From an uncultured Clostridia bacterium (GTDB lineage Bacteria; Bacillota; Clostridia; Oscillospirales; Acutalibacteraceae): a DNA stretch of 52,695 bases. Within the stretch, counting starts at the first letter, position 1, and each line of letters begins with the position of its first letter. Below, one piece after another: positions 10,401-17,923 of the stretch. The notes beneath the pieces are model-generated. The model was not told where the DNA came from. It was given only the letters and a program-made list of their open reading frames with translations, and searched no databases. The stretch lies in assembly GCA_946184925.1 (NCBI GenBank), contig CAMHHL010000008.1, forward strand, positions 1 through 52,695, read 5' to 3'. The translations under genes were made by a program, and so were the position numbers.

Positions 10401-11028
10401 AATAATAGCTGGCTTCGGTGGTTTCATCGCGATGGCAAAAGATGTCTCCGTCCCAAATGGTTACACACTCCGGAGCCGCCTGATTGCCTCCGCCGATACA
10501 TGCTCCGTATGCGCCGTGATCAGCCGTAATGTCTATTTTTCCGCCGTGAATATTGATTGTTCCCGCGTTTTGGCGGTCATCAGAGCCAATCGCGGCGCAA
10601 TATAAATAATCCTTTGAACCCTTGTTCGTATCTACAATTAGTTTGCTGTTTGTATTTGTCGCAGCGTAGATATTAAGAGTTGCGCCCTTGTCAACGCGAA
10701 TTCCGCCGTAGCTGGTAAGTGTAGCGTTATTGCCGAGGTAGATACCTACCGTCCTTCCATTTGCTACGTGAAGCCTTTCTTTTACGGTTGTATTATTTTT
10801 CACCGTATAATAACCGCTTTCAAGCTCATCTGAGGTTCTGTTTAAAAGCTCGGTGTAATTTGTGATTTCAAAAGGGTCATTAATCACCTTTTTGTTCACA
10901 GTGTCCCAGTGGTGGCTGTAAATAGTAACACTCTGAGCGGCTTCCGCCTCAAAAGGAACTATTGTGAACAAACTGACTATCATCAATAATGACAGAAGTA
11001 TGCTCATAGGTTTTTTTAAAAGCTTCAT
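4417..11028 (-). CDS. Giant secreted repeat protein with GxGIGGG beta-helix repeats, InlB-like repeats and duplicated BspA-like modules
   Basis: 2,203 aa with a signal peptide (residues 1-31, cleavage near AEA-A). About residues 130-700 hold some 17 units with [GA]-x-[AG]-I-G-[GS]-G turns separated by short strands (xITIxxSTVTA), as in a right-handed beta-helix. Next come a cysteine-containing CxxC/H segment (about 760-810) and divergent InlB/Listeria-type repeats. Two long copies of a LRR_5/BspA-like module follow (each with LTELVIPKTF and YAFSWANSPGGYTLDI), separated by further InlB-like repeats. The C-terminal ~170-aa domain contains GLRFIAEL. There is no LPXTG, dockerin or transmembrane anchor, so the mode of surface attachment is unknown. 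Adhesin or carbohydrate-binding roles are guesses. GGAGGT precedes the ATG. Confidence 0.85.
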   Translation of the reverse strand: MKLLKKPMSILLSLLMIVSLFTIVPFEAEAAQSVTIYSHHWDTVNKKVINDPFEITNYTELLNRTSDELESGYYTVKNNTTVKERLHVANGRTVGIYLGNNATLTSYGGIRVDKGATLNIYAATNTNSKLIVDTNKGSKDYLYCAAIGSDDRQNAGTINIHGGKIDITADHGAYGACIGGGNQAAPECVTIWDGDIFCHRDETTEASYYFRAAAIGGGYNAPVSCNKSGEGVRIFGGKVYAKGNGGAGIGTGGRGRSDYVFNSDAAIAIYGGDVTAYSRTGAGIGGGNDLGYNGPINIYGGTVNAMSVGEPDYDSGAGIGGGMLGNQRGAITISGGTVFATGAEGAGIGGGDEGNATVINITGGNVVANATMGGAGIGGGCEGDNGTVNISGSNTKVKATSETYKDGQAWSDAMNAGINNTNFYSDAHKYYATAMLFIKGLVELFGGEDSGCGIGGGYKGRAGTITIDGSTVNAESGSYSAAIGSGDDGKGGGKIIIKNGANVTANSGTDAAAIGSGNEVDETCDITITDSTVVAHGGEYAAGIGGGDEVDSGTIIIKNSTVTADTKTDGSGIGSGESGDAGNITIDNSTVTATGGAYGAGIGGGDDGDCEGTITIKNHSVVKAYGGVDGAGIGGGEDGKGGKIVIDNSDVTAQGKEYGAGIGGGENKGLSSIEIHGDSRVEAIAGSDGNSVAIGHGDYNTFGAGLTGDYPSNGSIYFSNNYIVSAGSDKDNTSEYNRFSSPSSYNACCNNKYALIHSCDHKNAVWCAETEWYHVKYCKDCGASFDYSEHHWGSDNKCIECGASAEMVTITFVERNNSGEVTRTIEKPRFSRFVMPEPENIPDGYTMYYWTNGSSSFIKPGEERNVSEETYTAVYFEDVETNYIDKEGIQQTVIARRLPKTDCNLQSGWYVIDYDSIAGDTESIRYLILGDVNLILADGVTWSNTNANFMNFGSREYNFAIYGQKEQTGTIDLLNVERPNTLGEFYNFTQYGGVIKAARVWAKNNINFVGGNFETEHLRANRVELGWTRWNDTFRSGDFSRYSDSNRPEVIITEGKPLQIQDNDRKVFNPGQLNEAQIAEASGSTLVPATNLKYSNNPQWTWSDDGTKAEAFFRCLSDSAYNVTLNADVTYTDEGEYRCSTATVRFKKVTYTDDHTVRIRWKISKGSCIHGDMEFSENPAAPGTKIHVNVIPNEGYAVKSITAVPSDSSLEVNVDGDSFKMPACNVTVNVDFATLIPASEPFINSDGEYILGTVEHYETNGKYYAVNDDGSLGAELTEEEMYVSYFDFELINDDAEYQINYYTGPTDTLTELVIPKTFNGKKVTVLGNDDSKPIIDYTDKLKTQFELKLNENISEIKGYAFYTMWVTKVKGDTSGLNKIGSYAFSWANSPGGYTLDIKLDYDGIIIAGSEIFNHMDITARLKHSTKLSRTTFSQRSIEYVFTDSHIIDKPEWTWEPDYSSAKAKFTCDDERCRHEETVDATVSVNDSREKTVYTAIAEFEGNTYTDEQVKNKVSSEVRVVYDQHGSVESDKSTAYEGETVTITIRPDTGYKLKTFKVTAGGENGTPVEVTDNKFIMPAKLAYVYVEFDAMEYNINYESTAGGWVSGVCSANYLDDITPAVTPATGYELDCLKVTRSNGDDVTVYENTSFTMPLSDVTVKAIFKKKDLHITYDITGNGTVSGAETGKFNEEVPLTITPAEGYALFNIYAEDDEGGVSANILDGNLIMPDTAVTVYAEFIPIVPAKEPYIDENGVYHLGNVEYCEYDGFYYAVENGVTGNKSLDNVDVSYFDFEDMGTSYQITHYTGPTDNLTELVIPKTFKGKPVTSLGSGNDYDVFVVGDGSKPQFDLILNENIIEIKPYSFYTMWVKKVQGDTSNLSKIGKYAFSWANSPGGYTLDITLDYPGKITTGAGMFNHMNVTARLKHITTFSGSNLWEKKINYIFTDAHLHDDAQWEWADNYRSANAVFTCTDSRCDYEEKTAANVTSKYVEGAPEFTAKATFNGTEYTDVVALPNPLDNGYIPEINAATALSEDGNRFDLPGELVYTEGRLLGVQKKELIKTDTEGTGLRFIAELSSRLLDADDYGFEVAKNSKNSTGAFNDAGGFDIMQTLIDRNDDNIKSISCKGTTNNITGDKSYGDNDSLSTSYKYVTLAITDIPDDQGIAVRFYVEIDGIRYYARYTDAGKNNYRGCCTSYGKLAAFSGN

Positions 11029-11070
11029 GCAAATACCTCCTATAATTAGTCTGAAATATATATTTAATTT

Positions 11071-11099
11071 ATTTTAACATTATTTAGGTTATTTTACAA
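11071..11099 (-). promoter_or_regulatory. Promoter of the giant repeat protein
   Basis: Minus strand TTGTAA, 17-nt spacer, TAAAAT, about 45 nt upstream of the start codon. Confidence 0.6.
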
Positions 11100-11141
11100 A
11101 TAAAAATAGCGATAGGTTTTATAAAACTTTTTGTGAAAATA

Positions 11142-11172
11142 GCCCGAAGCGGCGAACCGCTCCGGGCATATA
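11142..11172 (-). terminator. Terminator of PP2C gene 1
   Basis: GCCCGaAGCGG / CCGCTcCGGGC stem with a CGAA loop, just past the stop at 11180. The T tract on the minus strand is short (TATTTT). Confidence 0.65.
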
Positions 11173-11179
11173 TGATATA

Positions 11180-12910
11180 TTAATTTTTGGACTTTCCCTT
11201 GTATTCAAGACAGAGCATTGTCAAATCGTCGAACTGTTCGGCGTCCTTGACGAACCCGTCAACGGACTCGCGAACGTTTTGCAGAGTTTGCTTTGCGTCC
11301 GCCTCGGGATGATTATTGAGGGCTTCGAGCATTCTGTCATTGGCGAAGAGCTCCTGATTTGCGTCAGTCGCCTCGGGAACACCGTCGGTATACAGGAACA
11401 GTTTGGTTCCGGGCTTGAGCTCGAGATTATACTCCCAGTACTTTACGCCGCTCATTCCGCCGATTACAAAGCCGTGCTTGTCCCTGAAAAGCTCGTAGTT
11501 TCCGTCGGGGGATTTCAGAGCCGGATATTCGTGACCTGCGTTAGCCGCAGTGAGCTTGCCGGTGGAAATTTCGAGAATACCGAGCCAGACGGTAACAAAC
11601 ATATCAAGCTGGTTGTTTGAGCAGATGGAATTGTTTGTATCCGTCAGAATCTGAGCAGGCGACTTGCCCATCATCGCGTTGTTCTGGAGAATAATCTTTG
11701 ACGCCATCATGAACAGCGCAGCCGGGATTCCCTTTCCCGAAACATCAGCCATCACAACGCAGAGGTGGTCGTCATCAATTAGGAAATAATCGTAGAAGTC
11801 GCCGCCTACCTCCTTTGCCGGATCCATCTTAGCGTAAACATCAAATTCATCGCGCTCCGGGAACGCCGGATAGATATTCGGAAGCATACTCTCCTGAATC
11901 TTCGTAGCCATATCAAGCTCGACGCTTACGCGTTCCTTCTCCGCTGTAACTCGCGTCAGGTTCTCAACATAGTCTGAAAGCTCACGCTCCATATCAGCCA
12001 TAACAAGACTGAGGTTCTCAACCTCGTCGCCGGTGTGAATGTCGAGTTTGGCAAAATGATTTGAGCTGATGATCCCGGCGCGCTTGTCGCTGACATAATT
12101 CATTGCGGCGTCGGCAATTTGGTTGATTGGTTTGACTATCTTCTTTTTCATTCTGCGCGCGAATATATACGCAAGCAGAACAGTCGATATTCCGATTCCG
12201 ATGAAATAAAGCAGAGCGAAGGTTTTCATGCCGTTGAAAACATTTCCGATTGTAACGTCTGTCAGCACAAAGGCTACAATCTCACCCTTATCATTGGTTA
12301 TCGGAACGCCCGAAGTACACATCCAGCCGTACTTCTCGGTATCGCCGATATCATAGAGCTTGCCTTCTCCGTTCCAGTTGAGGAAACGGTCAATCTCTTT
12401 TTTCTCAACAGTTTCCCAGTCGCCGGGCATACACATGTATTCGGGATCGTCATCCGGGTCGGCAATATATACAAGAGATGAGGTTTCGGCGTCGTACATA
12501 CCGAGGTATACGTCATACACGTCGCTTTTCTCGAGAAAAACCTTCAAAACTTCGATTGAGGTTTTATACTCGGGAAGCTTCTGAATCTCAGCAAAACGCG
12601 AACGGTAGGCATCCGTACCTGTACCGGCACGCTCTTCCTCCGACTGGGAATGATACAGCTCAAGCGTTCTTTCAGCCATAGGCGCAACGTCAACAACTCT
12701 GGACATAGCGGAAGCGACATTTCCCGAAAGCTGGAACGATTCAGTAATATACTGTCCCGCCAGAGCGTATGTATAAAGACCCAGCCCGATGATGAAGGCG
12801 ACCAGTCCGAGAACTACGCAGCTGTTAAACGCGGAGTGAAACACTCTGGCTTCGATGGAATAGTGCTTCCTTTCAAGTTTGTTCATTTCTCTGATTGATT
12901 TTTTCGGCAT
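11180..12910 (-). CDS. Sensor PP2C-type serine phosphatase (SpoIIE/RsbU family) with extracytoplasmic sensor and HAMP
   Basis: 576 aa. Transmembrane helices at about 33-52 and 231-250 flank an extracytoplasmic domain that resembles a single Cache sensor. A HAMP linker and a coiled coil ending in ELDMATKIQESMLPNIYPAFP follow, then the PP2C domain from about 350. Metal and catalytic motifs are EVGGDFYDYFLIDDDH, ADVSGKGIPAALFM, NAGHEYP, LYTDGVPEA and QFDDLTML. RsbU-type enzymes dephosphorylate STAS anti-anti-sigma proteins. None is adjacent here, so it may act on one of the three STAS proteins elsewhere in the window. GGAGGT sits before the ATG. Confidence 0.92.
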   Translation of the reverse strand: MPKKSIREMNKLERKHYSIEARVFHSAFNSCVVLGLVAFIIGLGLYTYALAGQYITESFQLSGNVASAMSRVVDVAPMAERTLELYHSQSEEERAGTGTDAYRSRFAEIQKLPEYKTSIEVLKVFLEKSDVYDVYLGMYDAETSSLVYIADPDDDPEYMCMPGDWETVEKKEIDRFLNWNGEGKLYDIGDTEKYGWMCTSGVPITNDKGEIVAFVLTDVTIGNVFNGMKTFALLYFIGIGISTVLLAYIFARRMKKKIVKPINQIADAAMNYVSDKRAGIISSNHFAKLDIHTGDEVENLSLVMADMERELSDYVENLTRVTAEKERVSVELDMATKIQESMLPNIYPAFPERDEFDVYAKMDPAKEVGGDFYDYFLIDDDHLCVVMADVSGKGIPAALFMMASKIILQNNAMMGKSPAQILTDTNNSICSNNQLDMFVTVWLGILEISTGKLTAANAGHEYPALKSPDGNYELFRDKHGFVIGGMSGVKYWEYNLELKPGTKLFLYTDGVPEATDANQELFANDRMLEALNNHPEADAKQTLQNVRESVDGFVKDAEQFDDLTMLCLEYKGKSKN

Positions 12911-12952
12911 ACAGACCTCCGATTTAATGGTTTTTAGCTAATTCCATTATTA

Positions 12953-12981
12953 ATTTTACCACAATAATTTTTCAGTTTCAA
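12953..12981 (-). promoter_or_regulatory. Promoter of PP2C gene 1
   Basis: Minus strand TTGAAA, 17-nt spacer, TAAAAT, 42 nt upstream of the start. Confidence 0.65.
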
Positions 12982-13060
12982 GAAAAAAGAATACCGTCCG
13001 CTAAATTCAGAAGGCAAAATTGAAAATAATACCGAAATTCAGTAAATTTATAATAATCGC

Positions 13061-13089
13061 TTGCTTATAATTTACATTTATAATATAAT
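13061..13089 (+). promoter_or_regulatory. Promoter of the 1,576-aa exported protein
   Basis: TTGCTT, 17-nt spacer, TATAAT. It lies back to back with the promoter of PP2C gene 1 in a 229-nt divergent intergenic region. Confidence 0.55.
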
Positions 13090-13139
13090 TGTATAAATAA
13101 TTCGCTATAAAACAGGCGTAAAAAGAAAGGAGCATATGC

Positions 13140-16100
13140 ATGAAAAGTAAACTCAGCCTTCGCGCAATTGCGTTAGTATTGTGCGCTCTGTTATTGGTTG
13201 CGTGCTTCCCGATTTCCGCTGCCGCGGAAGAAGCAAACGCAATCACAATGGAGGAAGGCGAAATCAAAACAGATTTCGTGCCTGCCGGTACGGAATGCAC
13301 ATCAACCGACAAAAGTGTCGCGTGGGTAGACGAAAACGGAAACCTCAACGCACTTAAGGAGGGCGAGGCGACAATTTCCGACGGCACAAGCGAATACAAA
13401 GTCACCGTTGAGGATTATACCGACGGTTCCGAAACAGTCGGCAACCTCAAAATTGTAACACGTTACAACGACTCAATGCAGTTTTATGACGGTCATGTTT
13501 ATCTTATCTTCACATCATATCAGGACGGTGTTGAATTTAAGGTTGACGATCTTTACGCGGGATATGAAATTTCGGACTCATATTATGAGGACATCGCAAA
13601 GGACATCTCCGCAGGCTCCAACCATACCGGCACCGAGTCAGATTACTTCAGTCTCGAATATGGTATGGAAGGTTGCACTCTGAACAGAGGTCAGGTCGTT
13701 ACCATCGGAATGTACCGCGGTTTTGAGCTCAGCACTACGCAGGCGGCTCTCGGAGCAATCACCAACAGCACCGCCTGGAACAAACTCAAAACCGAGGGCA
13801 AGACCGCTATAATCAAAAACATTTTCAGCGTACTCAAATCCGGCAAGACTTCGGTTGAAGAGGCTACCGCAAAACTCAAAGCTATCTTTGATGAGGTCGG
13901 CGTTGACTACACCAAGGCGCTCAACGGAACGGTTAACGGCGGAGTATGCTTCAACAGAGAGCTCTTTAACCAAAAGGCAGAATGGGATCAGTATGAAAAC
14001 GTTACATATGACCTTGACATCACTGCAAATGAGCTCGGTAGGCTAAAAACTTCGCTGAACGGAAATCTCAATAATTTCTCGCTGTTCAAGAACAGCTGCG
14101 CTACAGTTGCTCTCAGAGCATGGAACGCCGCAGTCGGAACAAGATACGGCATCGACACGGCATATAAGCTCAGCGCCGAGGGCAAGGGTATCTTCTCGAT
14201 AGTTGACGCTCCCAAGGGAGTCAGGGACAGCATCGTTAAGAGACTTCCGGGATATTATCTCAACAACGCTCAAGGTGTTGAAGAACCCGGCGCCGGATAT
14301 CAGGATGATACCGGATGGGTTTATGTCAGCGCTCCCAAGCAGGTGAGCCCCGTATCCTATAAATTCGCCGAAGGCTCGCTTGCTATCGACGAAGATATCA
14401 CCGATATGCCGCTGCTTATCGCTGCTGCCGCAAAAGGTGAGGATAAAATAGTTTATAACAAAGATAAGCAGGAAATCGACGTAAAGGTTAATTCTTCCGA
14501 GGACGGCGACTACACTGTAATTGAGAGCGTTGAGCTCACAGTAAACGAAAAAACATACACTATTGACAGTGAGAATATCGAGAATTGCGAATTCTGGGTA
14601 AATCTTCCGCTCGAGAACCCGGATAATCTCGATTTTTACGCTGTTAACGACGCAGGAGAACCGATTGCTTCAGCATACGGCGGAGGAAACCTCAGCGTTT
14701 GCGTTAATTATCTGCCGCTTAAAATCAAGCCGTGCAGCGAAGAAATCAAAGAGTTTAACACGCTCAGTGTAATGATTTCAAATCAGGACGAAGTCAAAGC
14801 GGAAACCGAAGTATATACCAAAGACGGTCCGGTTAAAGAGGACGAAGAGGTTGCCCCCGGCACCACCGTGTATGTTAAATCCACGATGTCTCCGGACGAA
14901 TATACTTATGTACTTGATGATCTTATCGTAAGCGGAGAATCAATTTTTAACAAAGAGCATTATGACGCCGATGAGGGTGCATATTTCTTCAGCAAGCCCG
15001 AGGGATACACCGATTTGTTCGTGAGTTATTCGGAAGCCGAAGTCAAAACCAAGGGACAGTCACCCGTTCAGTTAGGCGTCGGCGATGTTTTCAAAATCAC
15101 CGACTATGTTGATCTCGAAATATACGGAATGTCAAAGCCCGAAATGCTTGAATGGAGCGTAGTTGACGGAGCAGACGATTTGTTTGCCGAAAGCGGCGAC
15201 GATATTGAGGCAAAGAAGGAAGGCTCTGCTCACATCTGGGTTCACGCCAAGGGTAATGAAAACATCGGCGTTATGCTGATTGTTGAAGTTTTCGGCGATA
15301 AAAACGAAACAGCCGCAATTACATTCAGCGATGACATTAACGGTAAGCTTGAAATTGTTCAGGTCTCCGATGATAACAAAACAGCAATCCCCTACTCCGG
15401 ATATCTCGTAAAGAAGAACACCGTCCTCGACATTAAGAATGTTTCGGACGACGGCAAAGCTATACTCTCCCTCACCGCTAACGATAAAAAGGTTGCACCG
15501 GGCGAAAAGCTTACAGTAAGCGAAAACACAGAGATTAAGGCTTCGTTCGCTGACGCTGAGATTCAGGGCGTTCCGAGAACAATCAAGCTTGACGAGGATA
15601 CAAAGACATATCAGCTCAACGCAAAGATTGCTTACAAAGGTCTGAATTCACTCAAGCCGGTATATGACAGCAGCATAAGATACGAATCAGGCGACCCGCT
15701 CGTTACAGTTGATGAAAACGGTCTTATCACACTTGCCGGGGATATTCCCGAGGACGGAGCGGCTGTTATCGTAACCGCTTATGCAGGCTCAACAAATGAC
15801 AAGGTAAGCGCTCAGACAAAGGTTATCGTTGGCGACTACAAGGGTGCCAAAATTGTCGGAAAGATGACAATTCACGCCCGCAGGATTTATTCCGGTGAAT
15901 TGACGCCACACGGCTGCATAACCTTCACAACCTACGATGTTGTTGACTTGGATTCAAGCTACTATGAGTTCAACAAGCCAACGGAAAAATACACCGAGCT
16001 CATGCTCGATTATGAGAAGAATCCCGAAAAATATAAATCCGACCCTGCTCTCTATAATGATAACGAGCTGAACCTCGAGAACAGAGAAGAAACATACTTT

Positions 16101-17870
16101 GACACCGTTACAAAGAAACGCGAGTCCGAGCCTGAAACAATCAGCCTAAAAGCCGGAGAAAGCCTTTCGGTGTCTAACTACTGCTTCGCTCCCAACCACA
16201 TTTATACACTTCTCGGAACACTTGAAGAAAGCACACTCTCCCAGATTCCGTCAACACAAGCGCTTATTCGTCAGTTGAGAAAGTATGCCGAGAGCGATGA
16301 GCTTGACGGCGTAGAAGCGTTTGACAGCTTCGTGGCGACTTTGGTTCAGATGTTCTCATATCAAATCGCGACGGGCAAAAACCCTGCCGACGGTCGCACC
16401 GCAGACGGCGGTCTGACAATTGACAGAGAGCTCTTCAATCAATTCAGAAGAGATGACTCCCAGTATCCGAACAATTATTACTCGGTTGAGATTACCGCAG
16501 ACGAGCTTGCGGCATTCAAGTCTTATATCGCAAATCCCGAAAACAACTACTATTCGCTTTTCACAATGAACTGTGCGACAGGTGCTGTTGAAATCTGGAA
16601 CAAAACCTTAGCCGACCGTCCGGAGCTCACAGTCAAGGGCAATTATTCGGGACTGTTCGTTGATCCCGAATCACTGTACTTTGAGTTAGGAGCTATGGGA
16701 CTGAAAAAAGACATTGACGGCGAAGGCGGAAAAGACTTTTATCCCAGAAGCGTCCCCTACACCGACGAAGTCAGGAACGCGATTGCAAAAATAGATGGAA
16801 TCGGCAAGGTTGAATTCACCGACGAATTCAAGGCAAGACTTGACGAGGCGCTCGAGGCTTACAACGCGCTGAACGACGTTCAGAAAAACAGAGTTCACAA
16901 TTACAGCACACTGGAAAAAGCTGTTAAAGAATACAATAAGCCGGATGATTCCGAGAAAGCTGACTTTGATATTCAGAAAGTAATTGAAACAATCAAGGCG
17001 CTGTTCCCCAATTTGAAAGACGCCGGGAATTACGGTGAGCTTATTGAAGAAGCGTGGAAGAAAATCTCTGAGATTCAGTTTGACCCGAGCAGTATGATCG
17101 ACGGAGCCAAGAGTTCTATTGAAGGTATCATCAATAAGATAAAAGAAGCGATGGGTTCTCTGTTCCCGGATTATGAAGAAGAACCCGAGCCTGAACCGAC
17201 ACCGTCTCAGCCGACAATAATCGCTCCTTCAAAGGTTAACTTCAGCAAGAGCCCTGATGTTAAATCCGCCCTGAACGCGCTGAAGAAAATCAAGTCCGAC
17301 GCCGATCCCAAGGGCAGCAAGTTCAACAAGCTCAGAGCAAAGTCTACTAAGGTGACTGCAAAGACAGTAAAAGTAGTCTGGGGAAAGGTCAAGGGTGCAA
17401 AGAAATATATTGTTGTAGGCAATAAGTGCGGCAACAAGAACACTCTCAAGAAGCTCAAAACTACAACCGCAACAAGCTTCACACAAAAGAAGCTCAAAAA
17501 GAACACAAACTATAAGTATGTGGTTCTCGCTGTTAACTCCAAAAACAAAGTTATCACAGCTTCAAAGGTCGTTCATGTAGCCACAAAGGGCGGCAAGAAA
17601 ACAAACTACAAGGGTATTGCAATCAAGCCGTACAAGAACACGGTTATCAAGAAAGGCAAGACCTTGACGCTCAAAATCGCAAAAAAGGTTAAGGATAACA
17701 AAAAGGGCACTGTTACAATTCACCGCTATATCAAGTATGAATCCGCTAACACAAAGATTGCCACTGTAACATCAAAGGGCAAAATCAAAGCTGTAAAGAA
17801 AGGCTCAACCTACATTTACGCTTACGCTCAGAACGGTGTTTACAAGAAAATCAAGGTAACAGTTAAATAA
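13140..17870 (+). CDS. Exported multidomain protein with duplicated His/Cys (permuted papain-like?) domain, Big2 and FN3 modules
   Basis: 1,576 aa with an N-terminal signal sequence. LVAC at 19-22 would fit a lipobox, but ISAAAE also fits ordinary cleavage. A Big2-like module (about 35-92) precedes a domain repeated twice: about 100-375 and 905-1230. Each copy has an early His in a short strand (H119, GHVYLIF; about H924, PHGCITF), a RELFNQ segment, an ITA[ND]EL helix start, and a late Cys in FxxNSCATxAxRxWN form (C320; about C1145). His-before-Cys order and the NC motif recall permuted NlpC/P60 or DUF4105-like domains; this is inference. Between them lie Big-like modules. The basic C-terminus has an FN3 module and a Big2 module, which may bind wall polymers. 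AAAGGAG precedes the ATG. Confidence 0.8.
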   Translation: MKSKLSLRAIALVLCALLLVACFPISAAAEEANAITMEEGEIKTDFVPAGTECTSTDKSVAWVDENGNLNALKEGEATISDGTSEYKVTVEDYTDGSETVGNLKIVTRYNDSMQFYDGHVYLIFTSYQDGVEFKVDDLYAGYEISDSYYEDIAKDISAGSNHTGTESDYFSLEYGMEGCTLNRGQVVTIGMYRGFELSTTQAALGAITNSTAWNKLKTEGKTAIIKNIFSVLKSGKTSVEEATAKLKAIFDEVGVDYTKALNGTVNGGVCFNRELFNQKAEWDQYENVTYDLDITANELGRLKTSLNGNLNNFSLFKNSCATVALRAWNAAVGTRYGIDTAYKLSAEGKGIFSIVDAPKGVRDSIVKRLPGYYLNNAQGVEEPGAGYQDDTGWVYVSAPKQVSPVSYKFAEGSLAIDEDITDMPLLIAAAAKGEDKIVYNKDKQEIDVKVNSSEDGDYTVIESVELTVNEKTYTIDSENIENCEFWVNLPLENPDNLDFYAVNDAGEPIASAYGGGNLSVCVNYLPLKIKPCSEEIKEFNTLSVMISNQDEVKAETEVYTKDGPVKEDEEVAPGTTVYVKSTMSPDEYTYVLDDLIVSGESIFNKEHYDADEGAYFFSKPEGYTDLFVSYSEAEVKTKGQSPVQLGVGDVFKITDYVDLEIYGMSKPEMLEWSVVDGADDLFAESGDDIEAKKEGSAHIWVHAKGNENIGVMLIVEVFGDKNETAAITFSDDINGKLEIVQVSDDNKTAIPYSGYLVKKNTVLDIKNVSDDGKAILSLTANDKKVAPGEKLTVSENTEIKASFADAEIQGVPRTIKLDEDTKTYQLNAKIAYKGLNSLKPVYDSSIRYESGDPLVTVDENGLITLAGDIPEDGAAVIVTAYAGSTNDKVSAQTKVIVGDYKGAKIVGKMTIHARRIYSGELTPHGCITFTTYDVVDLDSSYYEFNKPTEKYTELMLDYEKNPEKYKSDPALYNDNELNLENREETYFDTVTKKRESEPETISLKAGESLSVSNYCFAPNHIYTLLGTLEESTLSQIPSTQALIRQLRKYAESDELDGVEAFDSFVATLVQMFSYQIATGKNPADGRTADGGLTIDRELFNQFRRDDSQYPNNYYSVEITADELAAFKSYIANPENNYYSLFTMNCATGAVEIWNKTLADRPELTVKGNYSGLFVDPESLYFELGAMGLKKDIDGEGGKDFYPRSVPYTDEVRNAIAKIDGIGKVEFTDEFKARLDEALEAYNALNDVQKNRVHNYSTLEKAVKEYNKPDDSEKADFDIQKVIETIKALFPNLKDAGNYGELIEEAWKKISEIQFDPSSMIDGAKSSIEGIINKIKEAMGSLFPDYEEEPEPEPTPSQPTIIAPSKVNFSKSPDVKSALNALKKIKSDADPKGSKFNKLRAKSTKVTAKTVKVVWGKVKGAKKYIVVGNKCGNKNTLKKLKTTTATSFTQKKLKKNTNYKYVVLAVNSKNKVITASKVVHVATKGGKKTNYKGIAIKPYKNTVIKKGKTLTLKIAKKVKDNKKGTVTIHRYIKYESANTKIATVTSKGKIKAVKKGSTYIYAYAQNGVYKKIKVTVK

Positions 17871-17879
17871 GAACATTTA

Positions 17880-17907
17880 AAAGGAGCCGTCAAGTGACGG
17901 CTCCTTT
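17880..17907. terminator. Bidirectional terminator
   Basis: A perfect 13-bp stem AAAGGAGCCGTCA-AG-TGACGGCTCCTTT between two convergent genes, with A/T tracts on both sides. Confidence 0.85.
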
Positions 17908-17923
17908 ACATTATTTAGTTTAG

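Noticed and set aside
8940-10560. Regularly spaced DNA repeats that could suggest a CRISPR array or satellite
   Set aside because: The repeats follow the codon frame of the GxGIGGG protein and diverge at third positions; there are no constant repeat-spacer units.
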